A stretch of 36,305 bases of DNA from Prevotellaceae bacterium (lineage in GTDB: Bacteria > Bacteroidota > Bacteroidia > Bacteroidales > Bacteroidaceae), in the NCBI GenBank assembly GCA_022763905.1, contig JALERS010000082.1, positions 1-36,305 of the forward strand. Reading direction: 5' to 3'. Made by a program: the position numbers and the translations under genes. Positions 8,742 through 20,602 of the stretch are shown here, one piece after another. Numbering within the stretch: position 1 is the stretch's first letter; every line of letters starts with the position of its first letter. Under the pieces are notes generated by a model. It searched no databases, was not told the DNA's origin, and was given only the letters and a program-made list of their open reading frames with translations.

Positions 8742-9136
8742 AGCACCATGAATACTTGGGCCAGTCAATCAACTTCATTTCCCAAAGGATTCATTTTCAG
8801 CTTCCTCCGGACTCTTTTTCTCTTCATCAACTGAAATTGTAGACAGCTAGGAAGAAGTCATACTGAATCAACAGACACAAGCCACAAGACCCTCCTGTCT
8901 TTTTGTTTGACAAAACGGTCATGCCAAAGATACCGAACCCCAGTTTTTTGGCGGGCCGTACTAGGATATGTGCTTGCGCTATTGAAGAACAAGCATCAAT
9001 GAGACGTAGTCTCTCCCTTGACTGGTACCCTGCAAGAAAGGAAACGATAGCGGGATTAACCCAACTTCTGCCCCACTAAAATTCTACTGATCCATATCTA
9101 TCTTTCAGGTATCCCAACAAAATTAGTCAACTACAA

Positions 9137-9167
9137 ATGTGCCTGCTAGCATAACCAGCAGGCACAT
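9137..9167 (-). terminator. Intrinsic terminator of nifJ
   Basis: A perfect 11-bp stem (9137-9147 with 9157-9167) with a 9-nt loop lies 29 nt beyond the nifJ stop on the minus strand. The minus-strand tail after it is TTGTAG, a short T-run, so termination may be moderate. Confidence 0.65.
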
Positions 9168-9196
9168 AAGAAAATTTATTCTAAAAGAAAATCAAA

Positions 9197-12100
9197 TCAG
9201 AGACTCCAATCTTCCTTGGTCTTTCTTACATAACTTTGATAACGCTTCTTGGCAGCTGCCTGTGTGGCATCATACAATTCCTGCGCCTCTTCGGGGAATG
9301 CTTTCTTAAGGGAAAGGAAGCGAACTTCACCATTGAGATAATCCTGGAATTTGTCCCACTGAGGTTCTTTGGAGTCAAGAGAGAACGGATTCTTCCCTTC
9401 TTCAGCCAAAGTAGGATTGTAACGCCACAGATGCCAGTAACCGCATTCTACAGCCTTACCTTCCTCTGCCTGACTCTTACCCATGCCTCCCTTGGCTTTC
9501 AGACCATGATTGATACAAGGTGCATAAGCAATTACTAATGAAGGTCCGGGATAAGCTTCAGCCTCTTTAATAGCTTTCAGACATTGTGCTTGATCAGCTC
9601 CCATGGCTACCTGAGCTACATAAACATATCCATAGGTGGCTTGCATTAGACCAAGGTCTTTCTTGGTAACACGCTTACCACTGGCAGCAAACTGTGCAAT
9701 AGCACCGATAGGAGTTGCTTTAGAAGCCTGTCCGCCAGTATTGGAATACACTTCTGTATCAAGTACCAGGATGTTGACATCTTCTCCGGAAGCCAATACA
9801 TGGTCAAGACCTCCATAACCTATATCGTAGGAAGCACCATCACCACCAATTATCCACTGACTGCGTTTGGGCAGATAGTGAGACAATTCACTCAACTGCT
9901 TGCAGGTTCCACAGCCTTTGGCGGCTCCTGCCTCAATCATCGGAATGAGTTTGTCAGCTGCCTGACGGCTAGCTTGAGCATTGTTCTGATTGTCCTTCCA
10001 TTCTTGTGCAGCTGCCTTGAATTCTGCTGGAACATGGTCATCAGCCAAAGCCTTGTCAAGCAGGGCATTGATGCGCTTGCGCATCTTCTTATTGGCCAGA
10101 ACCATACCCAGACCAAATTCGCAGAAGTCTTCGAATAGAGAGTTAGCCCAGGCAGGACCTTGTCCTTTGGCATTTACTGTATAAGGAGTCGACGGAATGG
10201 AACCAGAATAAATAGAAGAACATCCTGTAGCATTGGCTACCATCTGATGGTCACCAAATAACTGGCTGACAAGTTTTACATAAGGTGTTTCACCACAACC
10301 AGCACATGCTCCACTGAACTCAAAGAGAGGCGTAGCAAACTGGCTAACACGAGGATTGGCTGTAACATCGATAAGATGTTGCTTAGAAGTAACCTCCTTG
10401 ACACAATAGTTCCAATTGGAATCTTCTTCCTTCTGGCTTTCTAAGCTAACCATTTCCAGTGCTTTGACAGTTTCTCCATTGACTTTCTTGCCAAGACATA
10501 CGTCTACACAGTTACCGCAACCAAGGCAATCCAGAACGTCTACCTGAATTCGGAATTGCAAACCCTTAAGAGCTGCAGGAGCCTTGATTTCGATAGTATC
10601 AGCAGCAAAGCCTGCCTTTTCCTTCTCATCCATTACAAATGGACGGATAGCTGCATGAGGACATACAAATGCACACTTGTTGCACTGTACACAATTTTCA
10701 GCATTCCATACAGGAACAAACGCAGACACACCACGCTTCTCATAAGCTGCAGTACCCTGTAGCCATGTACCATCCTCAATACCCTTATAGGCACTAACGG
10801 GAAGGAGATCACCATTCTGGGCGTTGATAGGACGTACTATGTTGGTAATAAACTCGGGTTCGTCACGCTTTATCAGTTCGTCATCAGGCAACTTTGCCCA
10901 TGCGGGATCTACAGCAAGTGTTTTATATTCATTACCACGGTCAACTGCCTGATAATTCTTGTCTACCACATCCTGCCCCTTCTTACTATAGGATTTGACG
11001 ATGAATTTCTTCATCTGCTCTACTGCAAGGTCTACGGGGATTACATTGGTAATACGGAAGAACGCACTCTGGAGAATGGTATTGGTACGATTACCTAATC
11101 CTATCTCCTGAGCAATCTTAGTGGCATTGATATAATAAACAGTAACATTATGCTCTGCAAGATACTTCTTCACATTGTTGGGCAGATTCTCCACAAGTTC
11201 TTCACCCTCCCAGATGGTATTAAGAAGGAAGGTGCCATTGTCCTGTAAGCCGCGAAGAACATCATACATCTTCAAATAGGCCTGTACATGGCAAGCTACG
11301 AAATTGGGGGTCTTAATCTGATAAGTGGAACGGATAGGACTGTCGCCGAAACGAAGATGTGAGCAGGTAAATCCTCCACTCTTCTTAGAATCGTAAGAGA
11401 AGTAGGCCTGGCAATATTTGTCTGTATTGTCTCCGATAATCTTCACAGAATTTTTGTTAGCACCTACGGTACCATCTGCACCCAAGCCGAAGAACTTTGC
11501 CTCAAAGATTCCTTTACCTCCAAGAGCCATCTCCTTCTCCAAAGGAAGTGAAGTAAAGGTGATATCGTCAACAATACCTAGGGTAAAGTGATCCTTGGGC
11601 ATAGGCAACTTGAGATTATCAAATACGGAGATAATCATGGTAGGAGTAGTGTCACTGGAACCGAGACCATAACGACCACCGATAATCAGCGGTGCCTGTT
11701 CTGTACCATAGAAAGCTTCTTTGACATCAAGATATAAAGGATCGGCAGAAGCACCGGGTTCCTTGGTTCTGTCAAGCACAGCAATACGCTTAACTGTCTT
11801 GGGTACAGCAGCCAAAAGATGCTTCACAGAGAAAGGACGGTACAGATGGACACTAACCATACCTACCTTCTCACCTTTTTCTACCAAATAGTCAATAGCT
11901 TCGCGGGCAGCTTCGGTAGCTGAACCCATCAGGATAATGATATTCTCAGCATCAGAAGCTCCATAGTAAGAGAACAATTTGTATTCTCTACCGCAAATTC
12001 TGGAAACTTCCTCCATGTACTTTTCTACAATGCCAGGAATTGCCTCATAATAAGGATTACAACTTTCACGATGGGCAAAGAAGGTTTCGGGATTTTCTGC

Positions 12101-12760
12101 CATACCTCTTGCCAAAGGATGTTCAGGAGTAAGTGCACGGGAACGGAACTCTTCCAAAGCCTTGACATCAAGCAAAGGACGCAGGTCTTCTTGGTCCATC
12201 ACTTCAATCTTCTGATACTCGTGAGAGGTACGGAAACCGTCAAAGAAATTAATAAACGGCACACGTCCTTCAATAGTAGCAAGATGAGCAACGGCACTCA
12301 AGTCCATTACTTCTTGTACACTCCCTTCGCAAAGCATGGCAAAACCAGTCTGACGGCATGCCATCACATCGCCATGATCACCGAAGATACAGAGAGAATG
12401 AGAAGCTACTGTACGAGCGCTGACATGGAATACACAAGGTAGGAGTTCACCAGCAATCTTGTACATATTGGGTATCATCAGCAGCAATCCCTGAGATGCA
12501 GTGAATGTAGTGGTGAGGGCACCAGCCTGCAATGAGCCATGAACTGCACCTGCAGCTCCTCCTTCACTTTGCATCTCCTGTACGGAAACCGTATCGCCGA
12601 AGAGATTTTTCCTTCCTTTAGAAGCCCAGTCATCTACATGCTCTGCCATCGGAGATGACGGAGTAATAGGATAGATAGCTGCAACTTCAGAAAACATGTA
12701 CGCAATGTGGGCGGCAGCTTCATTACCGTCACATGTCATGAATTTTTTGTTATTAGCCAT
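9197..12760 (-). CDS. nifJ: Pyruvate:ferredoxin (flavodoxin) oxidoreductase
   Basis: 1187-residue single-chain PFOR: oxidative decarboxylation of pyruvate to acetyl-CoA and CO2 with reduction of ferredoxin, a central anaerobic step in the cytosol. Domains in order: N-terminal TPP-related domain (EAAAHIAYMFSEVAAIYPITP), domain II/III with the gamma segment (FFGLGADGTVGANKNSVKII), the EKR linker, then two 4Fe-4S sites CVQCNKCAFVCP and CLGCGNCVDVC. The C-terminal TPP domain carries CAGCGETPY, GGDGASYDIGYGG and NTGGQASKATP. Further Cys in ATGCSS and GCGTCKQL complete the proximal cluster. Length and motifs are intact. It is monocistronic by spacing, with its own terminator. No clear TAnnTTTG was found upstream. 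Confidence 0.97.
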   Translation of the reverse strand: MANNKKFMTCDGNEAAAHIAYMFSEVAAIYPITPSSPMAEHVDDWASKGRKNLFGDTVSVQEMQSEGGAAGAVHGSLQAGALTTTFTASQGLLLMIPNMYKIAGELLPCVFHVSARTVASHSLCIFGDHGDVMACRQTGFAMLCEGSVQEVMDLSAVAHLATIEGRVPFINFFDGFRTSHEYQKIEVMDQEDLRPLLDVKALEEFRSRALTPEHPLARGMAENPETFFAHRESCNPYYEAIPGIVEKYMEEVSRICGREYKLFSYYGASDAENIIILMGSATEAAREAIDYLVEKGEKVGMVSVHLYRPFSVKHLLAAVPKTVKRIAVLDRTKEPGASADPLYLDVKEAFYGTEQAPLIIGGRYGLGSSDTTPTMIISVFDNLKLPMPKDHFTLGIVDDITFTSLPLEKEMALGGKGIFEAKFFGLGADGTVGANKNSVKIIGDNTDKYCQAYFSYDSKKSGGFTCSHLRFGDSPIRSTYQIKTPNFVACHVQAYLKMYDVLRGLQDNGTFLLNTIWEGEELVENLPNNVKKYLAEHNVTVYYINATKIAQEIGLGNRTNTILQSAFFRITNVIPVDLAVEQMKKFIVKSYSKKGQDVVDKNYQAVDRGNEYKTLAVDPAWAKLPDDELIKRDEPEFITNIVRPINAQNGDLLPVSAYKGIEDGTWLQGTAAYEKRGVSAFVPVWNAENCVQCNKCAFVCPHAAIRPFVMDEKEKAGFAADTIEIKAPAALKGLQFRIQVDVLDCLGCGNCVDVCLGKKVNGETVKALEMVSLESQKEEDSNWNYCVKEVTSKQHLIDVTANPRVSQFATPLFEFSGACAGCGETPYVKLVSQLFGDHQMVANATGCSSIYSGSIPSTPYTVNAKGQGPAWANSLFEDFCEFGLGMVLANKKMRKRINALLDKALADDHVPAEFKAAAQEWKDNQNNAQASRQAADKLIPMIEAGAAKGCGTCKQLSELSHYLPKRSQWIIGGDGASYDIGYGGLDHVLASGEDVNILVLDTEVYSNTGGQASKATPIGAIAQFAASGKRVTKKDLGLMQATYGYVYVAQVAMGADQAQCLKAIKEAEAYPGPSLVIAYAPCINHGLKAKGGMGKSQAEEGKAVECGYWHLWRYNPTLAEEGKNPFSLDSKEPQWDKFQDYLNGEVRFLSLKKAFPEEAQELYDATQAAAKKRYQSYVRKTKEDWSL

Positions 12761-12778
12761 TTTGTATTATGTATTGAA

Positions 12779-12790
12779 AATTGTACAATT
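12779..12790. promoter_or_regulatory. Palindrome upstream of nifJ
   Basis: AATTGTACAATT, a perfect 12-bp palindrome, lies 18 nt upstream of the nifJ start codon. It could bind a regulator near the promoter or leader. No regulator family is assigned. Confidence 0.3.
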
Positions 12791-12882
12791 ATTTCCCTTG
12801 AGTGAGCCCTAATGGCATTGACTTCAGAGAAAAATCTGACAAATACTTCACATCAGTCAATTCACATCTATCACCCTTTCTT

Positions 12883-14064
12883 TCAGAAAAGGAATCCGAA
12901 CATCCAAATAGGGATGTCATTATTGCGTGCCACCTCAGTGTTATACCTCACATAGGTGAGATCAGAATCCTTGCGCCTCTTCTCGTTCTTGTTACAAATA
13001 CAGATTTTCTTCTCCTTGTCAAGAATGAAGATACCAGGTTTCTTGCATGCTTCTATTGTATGATGACGCCAAATACTGTTGGTAAAGAAAGTTTCCATCA
13101 CTTCCTGTTCTGAAGGAGCTTCATTAAGAACACCAAACAGCAGATTAGTATTGTGCATCAAGATACGGGATGGTTTCTTAGGTACTGTGCTACCAGCTTT
13201 ATAAATCTGATGAATCAGACGAGCCTCTTCCAGATTGTTCATATAATTCATTACTGTAGCACGAGATGTATTGATAGCTTGGGCAAGATTGCTCACATTG
13301 GGCGAGACATTCTGATTGACAGCCAACAGGTAAAGTAGTTGCTTGAGTCGTGTCAGATACTTCACATCAATCTGCTTGATGAAAAGAATATCCACTTCCA
13401 ACATAGCATTGAGATTCTTGAGCAATTGCTCAGTGAAGTTTCTACTGTCTTTATAAATTGGGTAATATCCATGATGCAGGTAATTCTGCAAAAAATTCCA
13501 GGGTCTTACTTTCATCAGGATACTCTTCTGAACTTGTTCTGTATTATAAAGTATGTCTTCCATAGAAACACGAGGCAAGTTCTCACGTATCTGCTGATTG
13601 ATATATTCCCTCAATGAGAATCCATGCAGATAGTAGCATTTGCTAATCTGATTGATTTCATGCTGTTCAGAATTAGGGCGCTCAACAGTAGTCGTAGAAT
13701 AAATAATCTGCAATTGTGGGAATTTATGATAGCACTCACATATCATGTCGCACCATCCTTCCTGCTTGTAAATCTGGTCAATAACAAGAACCTTGCCGCC
13801 TCGTTTGACGAATTCTTCAGCAAATTTCACCAAGCTGCATCCCTGAAAATAAAAACTAGACATGTTGATGTAAAGACATCTCTGAAACTGGGGATTGAAG
13901 TTCAACTTGATGTACTGCAACAAAAAAGTAGTTTTACCCACACCACGCGGTCCTTTGATTCCAATAAGCCTGTGACTCCAGTCGATTTCATTCATCAAAG
14001 CTCGGGTAACACTAGCGTCGGTATGCTCAATTAAATAAGCATGTCTGTGAAAGAAATTCTCCAT
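12883..14064 (-). CDS. AAA_14/DUF4143-type ATPase, degraded motifs
   Basis: 393 residues from the ATG at 14064. An N-terminal AAA domain has an intact Walker A GPRGVGKT (38-45). Walker B reads VLVIDQIYK, with Gln where the family normally has the catalytic Glu (DE), and the usual FTGSS sensor segment reads YSTTT. A winged-helix-like stretch (LAQAINTSRATVMNYMNNLEEARLI, ~270-295) and the family ending IPIWMFGFLF follow. The nuclease-like residues expected in the DUF4143 part are not evident (ICICNKNEKRRKDSD). Members are common in Bacteroidetes and their role is mostly unknown. The frame extends to a GTG at 14082, but that codon abuts the promoter element, so the ATG is preferred. Confidence 0.8.
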   Translation of the reverse strand: MENFFHRHAYLIEHTDASVTRALMNEIDWSHRLIGIKGPRGVGKTTFLLQYIKLNFNPQFQRCLYINMSSFYFQGCSLVKFAEEFVKRGGKVLVIDQIYKQEGWCDMICECYHKFPQLQIIYSTTTVERPNSEQHEINQISKCYYLHGFSLREYINQQIRENLPRVSMEDILYNTEQVQKSILMKVRPWNFLQNYLHHGYYPIYKDSRNFTEQLLKNLNAMLEVDILFIKQIDVKYLTRLKQLLYLLAVNQNVSPNVSNLAQAINTSRATVMNYMNNLEEARLIHQIYKAGSTVPKKPSRILMHNTNLLFGVLNEAPSEQEVMETFFTNSIWRHHTIEACKKPGIFILDKEKKICICNKNEKRRKDSDLTYVRYNTEVARNNDIPIWMFGFLF

Positions 14065-14081
14065 ATGGTAAGATTGAGTCA

Positions 14082-14089
14082 CAAAGATA
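14082..14089 (-). promoter_or_regulatory. Promoter -7 element for the AAA ATPase gene
   Basis: The minus strand reads TATCTTTG (TAnnTTTG). The predicted transcript start is near 14075, giving a leader of about 11 nt to the ATG at 14064. It rules against the GTG at 14082, whose first base overlaps the element. Confidence 0.65.
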
Positions 14090-14183
14090 CTGAATTTCCG
14101 TTATTGGTAATATAAAAAAATGCAAAAACGAACAATTCTACTGCTCCTGCTTACAGATTTTTTCACAGATAAAGTCCAAGGCT

Positions 14184-14888
14184 TTATGTATGATTGGTCA
14201 AAGGAAAAACATCTACCACCTGAATCCCCTTCTCCGTAAGAAGAAAACGGACATCATACTCCATAAAAGGCATACCATAACAACGTCCCTCTTCACTCTG
14301 ATAACGCGGACAGGGATTCAAGGCTAGTGTCTCCTTCAGCATATCACAGGCTTCTGGCGAAAACTTCTCACAAACGGAAGGAGGAATATATACGGGCAAA
14401 GTCCGCTTGTCTACACTGTCGGCAAAACCATTGCGGACCTCGGGATGACTATCAGTATAGGGCAAATAGGGCTTGATATCCAAAATGGGAGTATTGTCCA
14501 TAATGTCGGCACCTTCCACATGAATGACAGGTCCTGAAGGGGACGACCATTCGACATAATGGATACGCACCGAAGAGAGACCGATGGGATTGGGACGGAA
14601 AGGAGACCTACTGGCAAAAACACCTACCTTCTGATTGCCACCCAGCATAGGTGGACGCACCAACGGACTCTTCGAAGGATGCGAATTGGCCGAAAACAAC
14701 CACAACAGCCACAGATAGTCAAAGTCTTCAATACCTCTGAGAGCATCCGCATTCCTCCATTCAGGCACAAAGACAATCTTTCCTTGTATCCTGGGAATCA
14801 GTCCACTCTGCCTGGGTATCCCGAATTTGGAGGGAAAAGGAGAACGGAAATAGGCTATCGGGCGCATAGAGATATCACCAACTTGCAT
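14184..14888 (-). CDS. trmO: tRNA (t6A37) N6-methyltransferase TrmO/TsaA
   Basis: 234-residue protein of the TsaA/TrmO family, which methylates N6-threonylcarbamoyladenosine at position 37 of certain tRNAs using S-adenosylmethionine. Hallmarks are IAYFRSPF near the start, IPRQSGL, GNQKVGVFASRSPFRPNPIGLSS and DNTPILDIKPYLPYTD. The C-terminal ~60 residues (RYQSEEGRCYGMPF, YDVRF) belong to the longer family form, as in E. coli. The start is uncertain: the frame opens at TTG 14900, ATG 14888 is used here, and ATG 14867 (MRPIAYF) is also possible. It begins 30 nt after the trpS stop, so two translation-related genes are likely co-transcribed. Confidence 0.92.
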   Translation of the reverse strand: MQVGDISMRPIAYFRSPFPSKFGIPRQSGLIPRIQGKIVFVPEWRNADALRGIEDFDYLWLLWLFSANSHPSKSPLVRPPMLGGNQKVGVFASRSPFRPNPIGLSSVRIHYVEWSSPSGPVIHVEGADIMDNTPILDIKPYLPYTDSHPEVRNGFADSVDKRTLPVYIPPSVCEKFSPEACDMLKETLALNPCPRYQSEEGRCYGMPFMEYDVRFLLTEKGIQVVDVFPLTNHT

Positions 14889-14918
14889 ACAGATGCGCAA
14901 AACAAAAGAAAAACAGAA

Positions 14919-17791
<2,873 letters not shown>

Positions 17792-17833
17792 AGCAACTGA
17801 ATATATATTAAATGAATAATATTTATCACACTA

Positions 17834-19147
17834 TTACAAGGTAGCTCCCCAGGACTTGAGTACGGTAACAAGCTGAGGTACATCTACCTGACGCACATCA
17901 CTATTCCCAAAGGCACTTTGAGCAGCTGCAGCTCCCGCAGCCTGCCCTATTCCCATACAACTAGCTTGTACACGCAAAGAGGCAAAGGCTTCACGCTCAG
18001 CAGAAAGACAACGTCCGGCTACAAGCAAGTTGGGAATCTCTTCTGTAATGAGGGAACGGTAAGGTACATAGGCGGCCTGCTTCAAGAAGGTACATCCCTG
18101 TGAGGCTCCGGCTGAAGAATGAATATCAATGGGATGAGCTCCTCTTGACACACTGTCTTCATAATGGAATCCACTGAGGTATTCTTCTGCCGTGATGATA
18201 TGGCAACCCTTAACGTGACGGGTTTCACGTACTCCTGCATGAACGGCTACCGCAGATATGTAACTGTTACGAAATTCCGGGAAAATCTTCTTCAATATGT
18301 CTGCCATCTTATAGGCATCCTCTCGCAATTGGCATTCCGCACGGGTGAAATCTCGATTGTCACATGCATCTGTAGCAACACGGGTCATATTGACAGCTAT
18401 ACAGCCATCATGAAGAGTTGTACAGAACCATGGTCCGCCAAAAGTTGGTATACCCAGAGTGTCTGCCATTTCTTGCAATTTTTCCCGCATGGGTGTACAT
18501 TGACAGTTGACACCTTGAAGATTATGATGCATATATCGGCTGACCATCGGAGAATTGGTATCTACCCCTGCCAGAATAAAATAGGAAGAAGCAGGCTGAA
18601 GGGGAACATTGCCATAATCCAGCATAGGTGCACCCGCCATATATGCCAAGTCACCATCACCAGTGGCATCAATGAAGACCTTGGCCGCCAAGGCTTGGGT
18701 TCCACTCTTATTCTCTATATGAATATGGGTAATGACATTGTCCTGAACAGTACAGCCTGACAGGTAGGAATGTAAATACAATTCTACACCTGCCTCAAGC
18801 ACCATACGTTGACAACACAATTTATACACCTCAGGGTCGAATGCTACATTGCCCAAAGGTTTTTCTATATAACCACCTCCCATATCCTGCAGGCGATTCA
18901 CAAATTCCCAAGGAATACCACCGACAACCAACTCATCATTGTAGACAAATACGCTGAGAGGGGCTACATAACTAGATGTAGCCATGCCGCCTAGAAAACC
19001 ATATTGTTCTACCAATGCGGTACGTGCACCACTTCTGGCTGCTGCTATTGCCGCAATAAAGCCTGCTGGGCCTCCACCACATACTACTACATCGTAATGA
19101 TCAGCCACAACAACTTCTTTCTTGAGTTGAATCGTTTCTTTATTCAT
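17834..19147 (-). CDS. FAD-dependent oxidoreductase (FAD_oxidored family)
   Basis: 437-residue flavoprotein with no signal peptide. The N-terminal Rossmann fold VVVCGGGPAGFIAAIAAA (~20-37) binds ADP of FAD, followed by VEQYGFLGGMATSS. A second FAD-contact segment is FIDATGDGDLAYMAG (~160-175), and the C-terminal closing motif is LLVAGRCLSAEREAFASLR with GQAAGAAAA. This is the PF12831-type family; substrates are mostly unknown, and Bacteroidetes members often sit in carbohydrate loci. The next gene is a Na+ symporter, so it may act on an imported compound. A promoter element lies 63-70 nt upstream of the ATG. The leader carries an unusual SD-like sequence and a 7-codon ORF. Confidence 0.88.
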   Translation of the reverse strand: MNKETIQLKKEVVVADHYDVVVCGGGPAGFIAAIAAARSGARTALVEQYGFLGGMATSSYVAPLSVFVYNDELVVGGIPWEFVNRLQDMGGGYIEKPLGNVAFDPEVYKLCCQRMVLEAGVELYLHSYLSGCTVQDNVITHIHIENKSGTQALAAKVFIDATGDGDLAYMAGAPMLDYGNVPLQPASSYFILAGVDTNSPMVSRYMHHNLQGVNCQCTPMREKLQEMADTLGIPTFGGPWFCTTLHDGCIAVNMTRVATDACDNRDFTRAECQLREDAYKMADILKKIFPEFRNSYISAVAVHAGVRETRHVKGCHIITAEEYLSGFHYEDSVSRGAHPIDIHSSAGASQGCTFLKQAAYVPYRSLITEEIPNLLVAGRCLSAEREAFASLRVQASCMGIGQAAGAAAAQSAFGNSDVRQVDVPQLVTVLKSWGATL

Positions 19148-19150
19148 AAA

Positions 19151-19174
19151 TCAACTATTAATTCCATTAATCAT
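19151..19174 (-). other. Possible 7-codon upstream ORF in oxidoreductase leader
   Basis: ATG at 19174 is followed by six sense codons (peptide MINGINS) and TGA at 19151-19153, ending 3 nt before the oxidoreductase ATG. It lies downstream of an AAGGAGGTGA sequence. It is in frame with the main gene. Translation is unproven and could be chance in an AT-rich leader. Confidence 0.3.
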
Positions 19175-19188
19175 ATTCCAAGAATCTG

Positions 19189-19199
19189 TCACCTCCTTT
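19189..19199 (-). promoter_or_regulatory. Consensus Shine-Dalgarno-like sequence in leader
   Basis: The minus strand reads AAAGGAGGTGA, essentially the full complement of the 16S 3' end, which is rare in Bacteroidetes leaders. It is 41 nt from the annotated ATG, too far for normal initiation, and 14 nt from the small upstream ORF. Nearby CACCT can pair with AGGTG to form a 5-bp hairpin that would mask it. Confidence 0.4.
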
Positions 19200-19209
19200 T
19201 TCGCAGGTG

Positions 19210-19217
19210 CAAATATA
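19210..19217 (-). promoter_or_regulatory. Promoter -7 element for the oxidoreductase–trpS unit
   Basis: The minus strand reads TATATTTG (TAnnTTTG). A TTTTTCTG stretch sits about 20 nt upstream of it and approximates the -33 TTTG. The predicted transcript start near 19203 gives a ~56-nt leader. Confidence 0.65.
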
Positions 19218-19332
19218 CAATATTTTTTAAAAGGAAGCAGAAAAACACCCTTGTGCTTATACATCAGCAATGAGAAGAGACATCTACAACAAAATCTGTG
19301 AGACAGCAAGGAAACAGCCATTAAAGGAAGCT

Positions 19333-20577
19333 TTAGGGACGTATTTGTCCCTGTCCCTTAATCATCCACTTGTATGTGGTCATTTCCTCTAATGCCATAG
19401 GTCCACGAGGACCTAGTTTTTGGGTACTAATGCCTATTTCTGCTCCCATACCAAACTGAGCACCATCTGTAAAGCTAGTAGGTGCATTGACATATACGCA
19501 GGAAGCATCCACTTTCTTTTGGAATTCCTCGGCGCGTGCATCGTCATCGGTAATAATGCTTTCGCTGTGTCCTGATCCATATTGCCGTATATGTTCTACC
19601 GCCTCCTGCATACTGTCCACAGTTCTAATGGTCATAGCATAATCCATGTATTCTGTACCGAAAGAGTCATCTGTAGCTTGGAAAAGAAGGCTTGTCGGGT
19701 AATGTCCCTGGAGGGCTTCCTTTGCACGGGTATCAGCATAGAGAGCAACATGACTCTTCTCTAACAACGCACACAATTCAGGCAAGTCTGCAAGACGTGA
19801 AGCATGGACAATCAGACAATCCAGTGCATTACACACACTGACCCTGCGGGTCTTGGCATTATTGATAACAATAGCTCCCAAAGAGAGATTGCCATATCTG
19901 TCAAAATAAGTATGTACAACTCCCGCTCCTGTCTCGATAACTGGTATACGGGCATTGTCACGCACAAATTCTATCAACCGCTTGCCTCCACGGGGAATAC
20001 ATATATCAATGAACCCGCGTGCTTTCAGCATCTCTGCTGTAGCTTCATGGGTAGCAGGAAGTAACATGCTAATATCTGGATTGATATGGTGAGCATTCAG
20101 GACACTCTTGATAATATCCATGGCAGCTTTATTGGAATTGTCAGCATCCTTGCCTCCTTTCAATACACTAGCATTGCCGCTCTTCAGACACAAAGAGAAC
20201 ACATCGAAAGTAACATTAGGACGTGCTTCGTATATCACACCTATTACGCCAAACGGCACACTCACCTTCTTCAGGTCCAATCCATTATCAAGTACTCTAT
20301 GGCACATCACACGCCCTAAAGGTGAAGGTAGTCTGCTCACATTCCTCATATCTGAGGCTATGCCTTCAAGCCGCTGAGGCGTCAATTGCAGACGGTCATA
20401 TAACGGATTGGATTTTTCCATCCGATCCAAATCCAACTGATTGGCCTTTAGTAATTCGTCAGCATAGCCTATAATAGCATCTGCCACATCGTTGAGTATA
20501 CTGTTCTTGGTTTCGTCGTCTAGTAGGGCAAGTTCATAACTCGCCGTCTTGACTTTTCGGAATATTTCTTCTAACAT
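19333..20577 (-). CDS. proA: Glutamate-5-semialdehyde dehydrogenase
   Basis: NADPH-dependent reduction of gamma-glutamyl phosphate to glutamate-5-semialdehyde, the second step of proline synthesis. 414 residues from the ATG at 20577, the normal length. The catalytic Cys is in [12 protein letters not shown]; other family segments are [37 protein letters not shown] and the C-terminal [20 protein letters not shown]. The frame extends to 20637, but those 20 residues would overlap proB and are unlike the family. It begins 25 nt after proB, the enzyme that makes its unstable substrate, consistent with channelling in a complex. Confidence 0.96.
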   Translation of the reverse strand: MLEEIFRKVKTASYELALLDDETKNSILNDVADAIIGYADELLKANQLDLDRMEKSNPLYDRLQLTPQRLEGIASDMRNVSRLPSPLGRVMCHRVLDNGLDLKKVSVPFGVIGVIYEARPNVTFDVFSLCLKSGNASVLKGGKDADNSNKAAMDIIKSVLNAHHINPDISMLLPATHEATAEMLKARGFIDICIPRGGKRLIEFVRDNARIPVIETGAGVVHTYFDRYGNLSLGAIVINNAKTRRVSVCNALDCLIVHASRLADLPELCALLEKSHVALYADTRAKEALQGHYPTSLLFQATDDSFGTEYMDYAMTIRTVDSMQEAVEHIRQYGSGHSESIITDDDARAEEFQKKVDASCVYVNAPTSFTDGAQFGMGAEIGISTQKLGPRGPMALEEMTTYKWMIKGQGQIRP

Positions 20578-20602
20578 AATACTTTCAAGGGATATATGTT
20601 TA

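Larger units (their letters stand above)
8168..9196. other. ~1-kb intergenic region without a credible gene
   Basis: All reading frames are short, and I recognise none of the translations. The region holds a weak hairpin at its left edge, a second small stem (8231-8236 with 8244-8249), short degenerate motif copies (8323-8350, 8385-8404, reverse copy 9071-9090), a 22-bp tandem repeat (8676-8741) and the nifJ terminator (9137-9167). The mix suggests decayed accessory DNA between two conserved blocks. Identity unknown. Confidence 0.6.

Noticed and set aside
8532..8768. 78-codon - strand frame over the 22-bp repeats
   Set aside because: The repeat period is not a multiple of three and the translation is basic and low-complexity; likely chance.
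14065..14082. GTG start for the AAA ATPase
   Set aside because: It overlaps the TATCTTTG promoter element; the ATG at 14064 is downstream of the predicted transcript start.
14169..14187. ATAAAG/CTTTAT hairpin as a trmO terminator
   Set aside because: The stem is short, overlaps the stop codon and has no T-run on the minus strand.
14889..14900. TTG start for trmO
   Set aside because: A nearby ATG (14888) is available and the four extra residues have no family similarity.
19336..19351. GGGAC/GTCCC hairpin at the end of proA as a terminator
   Set aside because: It is within the last codons of proA and no T-run follows.
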